DNA of 64,000 bases from Flagellimonas profundi. GTDB lineage: Bacteria; Bacteroidota; Bacteroidia; Flavobacteriales; Flavobacteriaceae. The stretch spans positions 1,488,001 through 1,552,000 of the forward strand of contig NZ_JAFLNM010000001.1 of the NCBI RefSeq assembly GCF_017313275.1. The letters are read 5' to 3'. The position numbers and the translations under genes are program-made. The stretch's first letter is position 1; each line of letters opens with the position of its first letter. The notes beneath the pieces are model-generated. The model was given only the letters and a program-made list of their open reading frames with translations, ran no database searches and had not been told where the DNA came from. This document shows positions 62,496 to 64,000 of the stretch, piece after piece.

Positions 62496-63281
62496 TTAAT
62501 TGATTAATCGCATAATGAACAAGTCCACAACCTCGACCAAAATCAAAATAATAATGATCCATTCGAGTCTACTGCTTTCCCTATGGTCCATAATATTCAT
62601 GAACAGACTTAGGTTTTCCTTGATCACAATGCCCTGTTCCTTTATATTTCGATATCGTTCCTTTAGATCAAAAATCTGTTTTAGACCTTTATCCAATCGG
62701 TCGAGTTCCAAATCTTCCCACACTACTTCGTGAGAATCAAAAATATAGAGGTTTTCAGAGATCTGGTTGTTAATGTTCAACACTTTTGCAATGTGTTTTT
62801 TCAACTTCTTCCCTCCTATGTCCAACCTTCCATTTAACTCCAGATAGGTAGTGTGCCGACGGGTCTCTTTCATTGCCTGTTCCGATAGCCCTGCAAAATG
62901 ATCCAAGGCCACGGATTGCGATAAGTGCAACAACGCCAGTCTTATACCTTCCACATTGGATTTAGACAGTATTACCTTGTCCTGATCGATAATAGACTTC
63001 TCGTGATCGGAAACCAACTCCATTTCCATGGTCTCGGTAATATCGGACTGCCTCCATTCTTCACAAAATGGCTTGATTTCCTTCAAAAGTTGCGATATCT
63101 CCGCCTCACTGTATCCAAAAAAGGATACAACACCATATCTGAAGATATAAAGGTAACGTGATGCATCGGAATAAAAAAGTTCATCCCTATCGCCATAAAT
63201 CAATTCCATGTTCAAAGCTCTCCGACAGGCAGGTATATCAATACTTTTTGCCAAGTGAAGAGCCATTGCCTTTGATTCCAT
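62496..63281 (-). CDS. RMD1/YagE (DUF155) family membrane protein
   Basis: 261 residues. DUF155 is recognised by FRYGVVSFFGYSEAEISQLL, KVILSKSNVEGIRLALLHLSQS (in part), LNGRLDIGGKKLKKHIAKVL and FDSHEVVWEDLELD. A single C-terminal membrane helix (LEWIIIILILVEVVDLFI) follows a helical segment with coil potential. Eukaryotic relatives (RMD1, RMND1) support mitochondrial translation. The next gene, 13 bases on, is the RimB-RimK fusion, so a link to ribosome function is an attractive inference. Confidence 0.88.
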   Translation of the reverse strand: MESKAMALHLAKSIDIPACRRALNMELIYGDRDELFYSDASRYLYIFRYGVVSFFGYSEAEISQLLKEIKPFCEEWRQSDITETMEMELVSDHEKSIIDQDKVILSKSNVEGIRLALLHLSQSVALDHFAGLSEQAMKETRRHTTYLELNGRLDIGGKKLKKHIAKVLNINNQISENLYIFDSHEVVWEDLELDRLDKGLKQIFDLKERYRNIKEQGIVIKENLSLFMNIMDHRESSRLEWIIIILILVEVVDLFIMRLIN

Positions 63282-63303
63282 TAGTATAGGTTAGGTGGTT
63301 GAT

Positions 63304-63612
63304 CTATTCTTCCTCGGAACCTTCCAATTCCTCGGTGTCCAAATCTGAGTCTTCGCTGTCGTCGGTATCCGAGTCGTCAAAATCTTCCATGGCCATGACC
63401 AAACGCTTGCTCACTTTAACCAAATAAGCAGTGTCTTCGGTCCTGACCTCAACACACTCCACGACTTCGTTACTGGCATTCCTGTAGGTTACGATATCAT
63501 CATCGTCGTAACCATCTGGAAACTTCTCCACAAGAAGGTTAAGCATGGTATTATCCAACTTTTTGTAATCAACGATCACTCTTTTTAAAACTGTTGTTTG
63601 TCCCTTTCTCAT
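63304..63612 (-). CDS. small acidic protein with Asp/Glu tail
   Basis: 102 residues from the ATG at 63612; the frame is open upstream to 63711 but lies inside the neighbouring coding region. The N-terminal 75 residues are a compact beta/alpha domain (VLKRVIVDYKKLDNTMLNLL, YDDDDIVTYRNASNEVVECV). The last 25 are almost only Asp, Glu and Ser. It lies 2 bases after the DHS-like gene and 22 bases before the RMD1 gene, so it is part of the same operon. Not recognised; annotated in some genomes as a DNA primase without support that I can see. Confidence 0.72.
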   Translation of the reverse strand: MRKGQTTVLKRVIVDYKKLDNTMLNLLVEKFPDGYDDDDIVTYRNASNEVVECVEVRTEDTAYLVKVSKRLVMAMEDFDDSDTDDSEDSDLDTEELEGSEEE

Positions 63613-63614
63613 GG

Positions 63615-64000
63615 TTACATGTCTAATAAGTAAGCGAAAATCAAAGGCGCTACGATGGTAGCATCTGATTCTACAATGAATTTTGGTGTATCGATATCCA
63701 GTTTGCCCCAAGTTATTTTCTCATTGGGAACTGCTCCCGAATAAGAACCATAACTTGTGGTGGAATCGCTGATTTGACAGAAGTAGCTCCAAAACGGGGT
63801 GTCGGTCTGCTCCAAATCCTGATACAACATGGGTACTACGCAGATAGGGAAATCCCCGGCAATACCTCCTCCGATCTGGAAGAATCCGATGCCATTTTCA
63901 GAGTTTTTAGCATACCAATCGGCCAAAAAGGTCATATACTCAATACCAGATTTTACCGTGCTGGCCTTTAATTCGCCTTTGATCACGTAGCTGGCAAAAA
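63615..64000 (-). CDS. deoxyhypusine synthase family protein, 5'-truncated by window
   Basis: About 128 C-terminal residues are visible; the frame is open to the window edge. Family segments: NGIGFFQIGGGIAGDFPICV, QISDSTTSYGSYSGAVPNEK, then ITWGKLDID and FIVESDATIVAPLIFAYLL. The lysine of TWGK (codon at 63702-63704) corresponds to the catalytic Lys329 in human DHS, which forms the enzyme-imine with the aminobutyl group of spermidine. Bacteria lack eIF5A, so relatives are thought to act as homospermidine synthase-type or polyamine enzymes, or on an unknown protein. Usually near agmatinase and arginine decarboxylase, which would lie beyond the edge. Confidence 0.9.
   Translation of the reverse strand, partial: FASYVIKGELKASTVKSGIEYMTFLADWYAKNSENGIGFFQIGGGIAGDFPICVVPMLYQDLEQTDTPFWSYFCQISDSTTSYGSYSGAVPNEKITWGKLDIDTPKFIVESDATIVAPLIFAYLLDM

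Noticed and set aside
63613..63711. Longer form of the small acidic protein
   Set aside because: The additional codons lie inside the DHS-like coding sequence on the same strand in another frame, and the ATG at 63612 sits right after its stop.
1..64000. tRNA, rRNA, insertion sequence or prophage remnants
   Set aside because: No clover-leaf sequences, transposase motifs, terminal repeats with target duplications or phage structural genes were found on reading.

Overview
The window reads as the chromosome of a marine member of the Flavobacteriaceae (Bacteroidota), most like the Muricauda/Flagellimonas group. The evidence is the set of families present: 2TM-domain proteins, a PorP/SprF protein of type IX secretion, DUF2490, DUF2141, head-GIN (DUF2807), LETM1-related and DUF4331 proteins, a FadN-type beta-oxidation protein, many lipoproteins with the SC(K/Q) lipobox style, near absence of Shine-Dalgarno sequences, and a few promoters matching the Bacteroidota TTG / TAnnTTTG pattern. 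Genus is an inference; no rRNA is present. No tRNA, rRNA, CRISPR array, insertion sequence or prophage was seen.

Layout. 1-4695: fatty-acid beta-oxidation operon (FadN-type protein, cut by the window edge, then thiolase and acyl-CoA dehydrogenase). 4762-10398: trehalose module, a GH15 hydrolase divergent from a trehalose-6-phosphate synthase/phosphatase fusion that is translationally coupled to a secreted propeller + double NTF2 protein. 10506-24034: a long run of exported peptidases and amidohydrolases (M28, M1, two amidohydrolases, sortilin-like propeller, S9), with a YdeI-like protein, an MFS permease and a DUF2490 porin-like protein, which looks like a peptide-use block. 24113-26832: a Cu/Zn superoxide dismutase lipoprotein and a YceI lipoprotein with near-identical leaders and matched promoters, then an ECF sigma factor with its anti-sigma factor. 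26910-29281: OmpW, CorA, a minimal MscS. 29372-32172: a minus-strand operon of two DUF4331 parts and a TPR lipoprotein. 32339: LETM1-related protein.

33619-37885 is the most distinctive part: a LytTR response regulator, four stand-alone 2TM proteins, and a LytS-type histidine kinase carrying a fifth 2TM domain at its C-terminus, with a 13-unit telomere-like heptamer array between kinase and 2TM genes. 38496-45671 holds assorted envelope genes: an NTF2 lipoprotein, PaiB-like protein, PorP/SprF-SPOR fusion, GNAT, DoxX, and a TonB-dependent receptor divergent from DUF2141. 45812-52951: OxyR with a small conserved neighbour, DacB, NudK, M81 peptidase, DUF2461, AIM24-like and DUF4442 proteins. 53121-56741: DUF4870, PadR, PspC and head-GIN genes, a plausible envelope-stress module; the PspC gene ends at an amber codon followed by 45 further in-frame codons that still look coding. 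56850-58900: dipeptide epimerase coupled to an AONS-like PLP enzyme. 59598-60566: thioredoxin reductase. 61109-64000: minus-strand operon of a deoxyhypusine-synthase homologue (cut by the edge), an acidic small protein, an RMD1/DUF155 membrane protein and a RimB-RimK fusion.

No single textbook novel system such as a defence island is visible. The best leads are the 2TM/LytS/LytTR cluster with its heptamer array, the split DUF4331 operon, the DHS/RMD1/RimB-RimK operon, the interrupted PspC tail, and a possible structured RNA at about 60738-61015.
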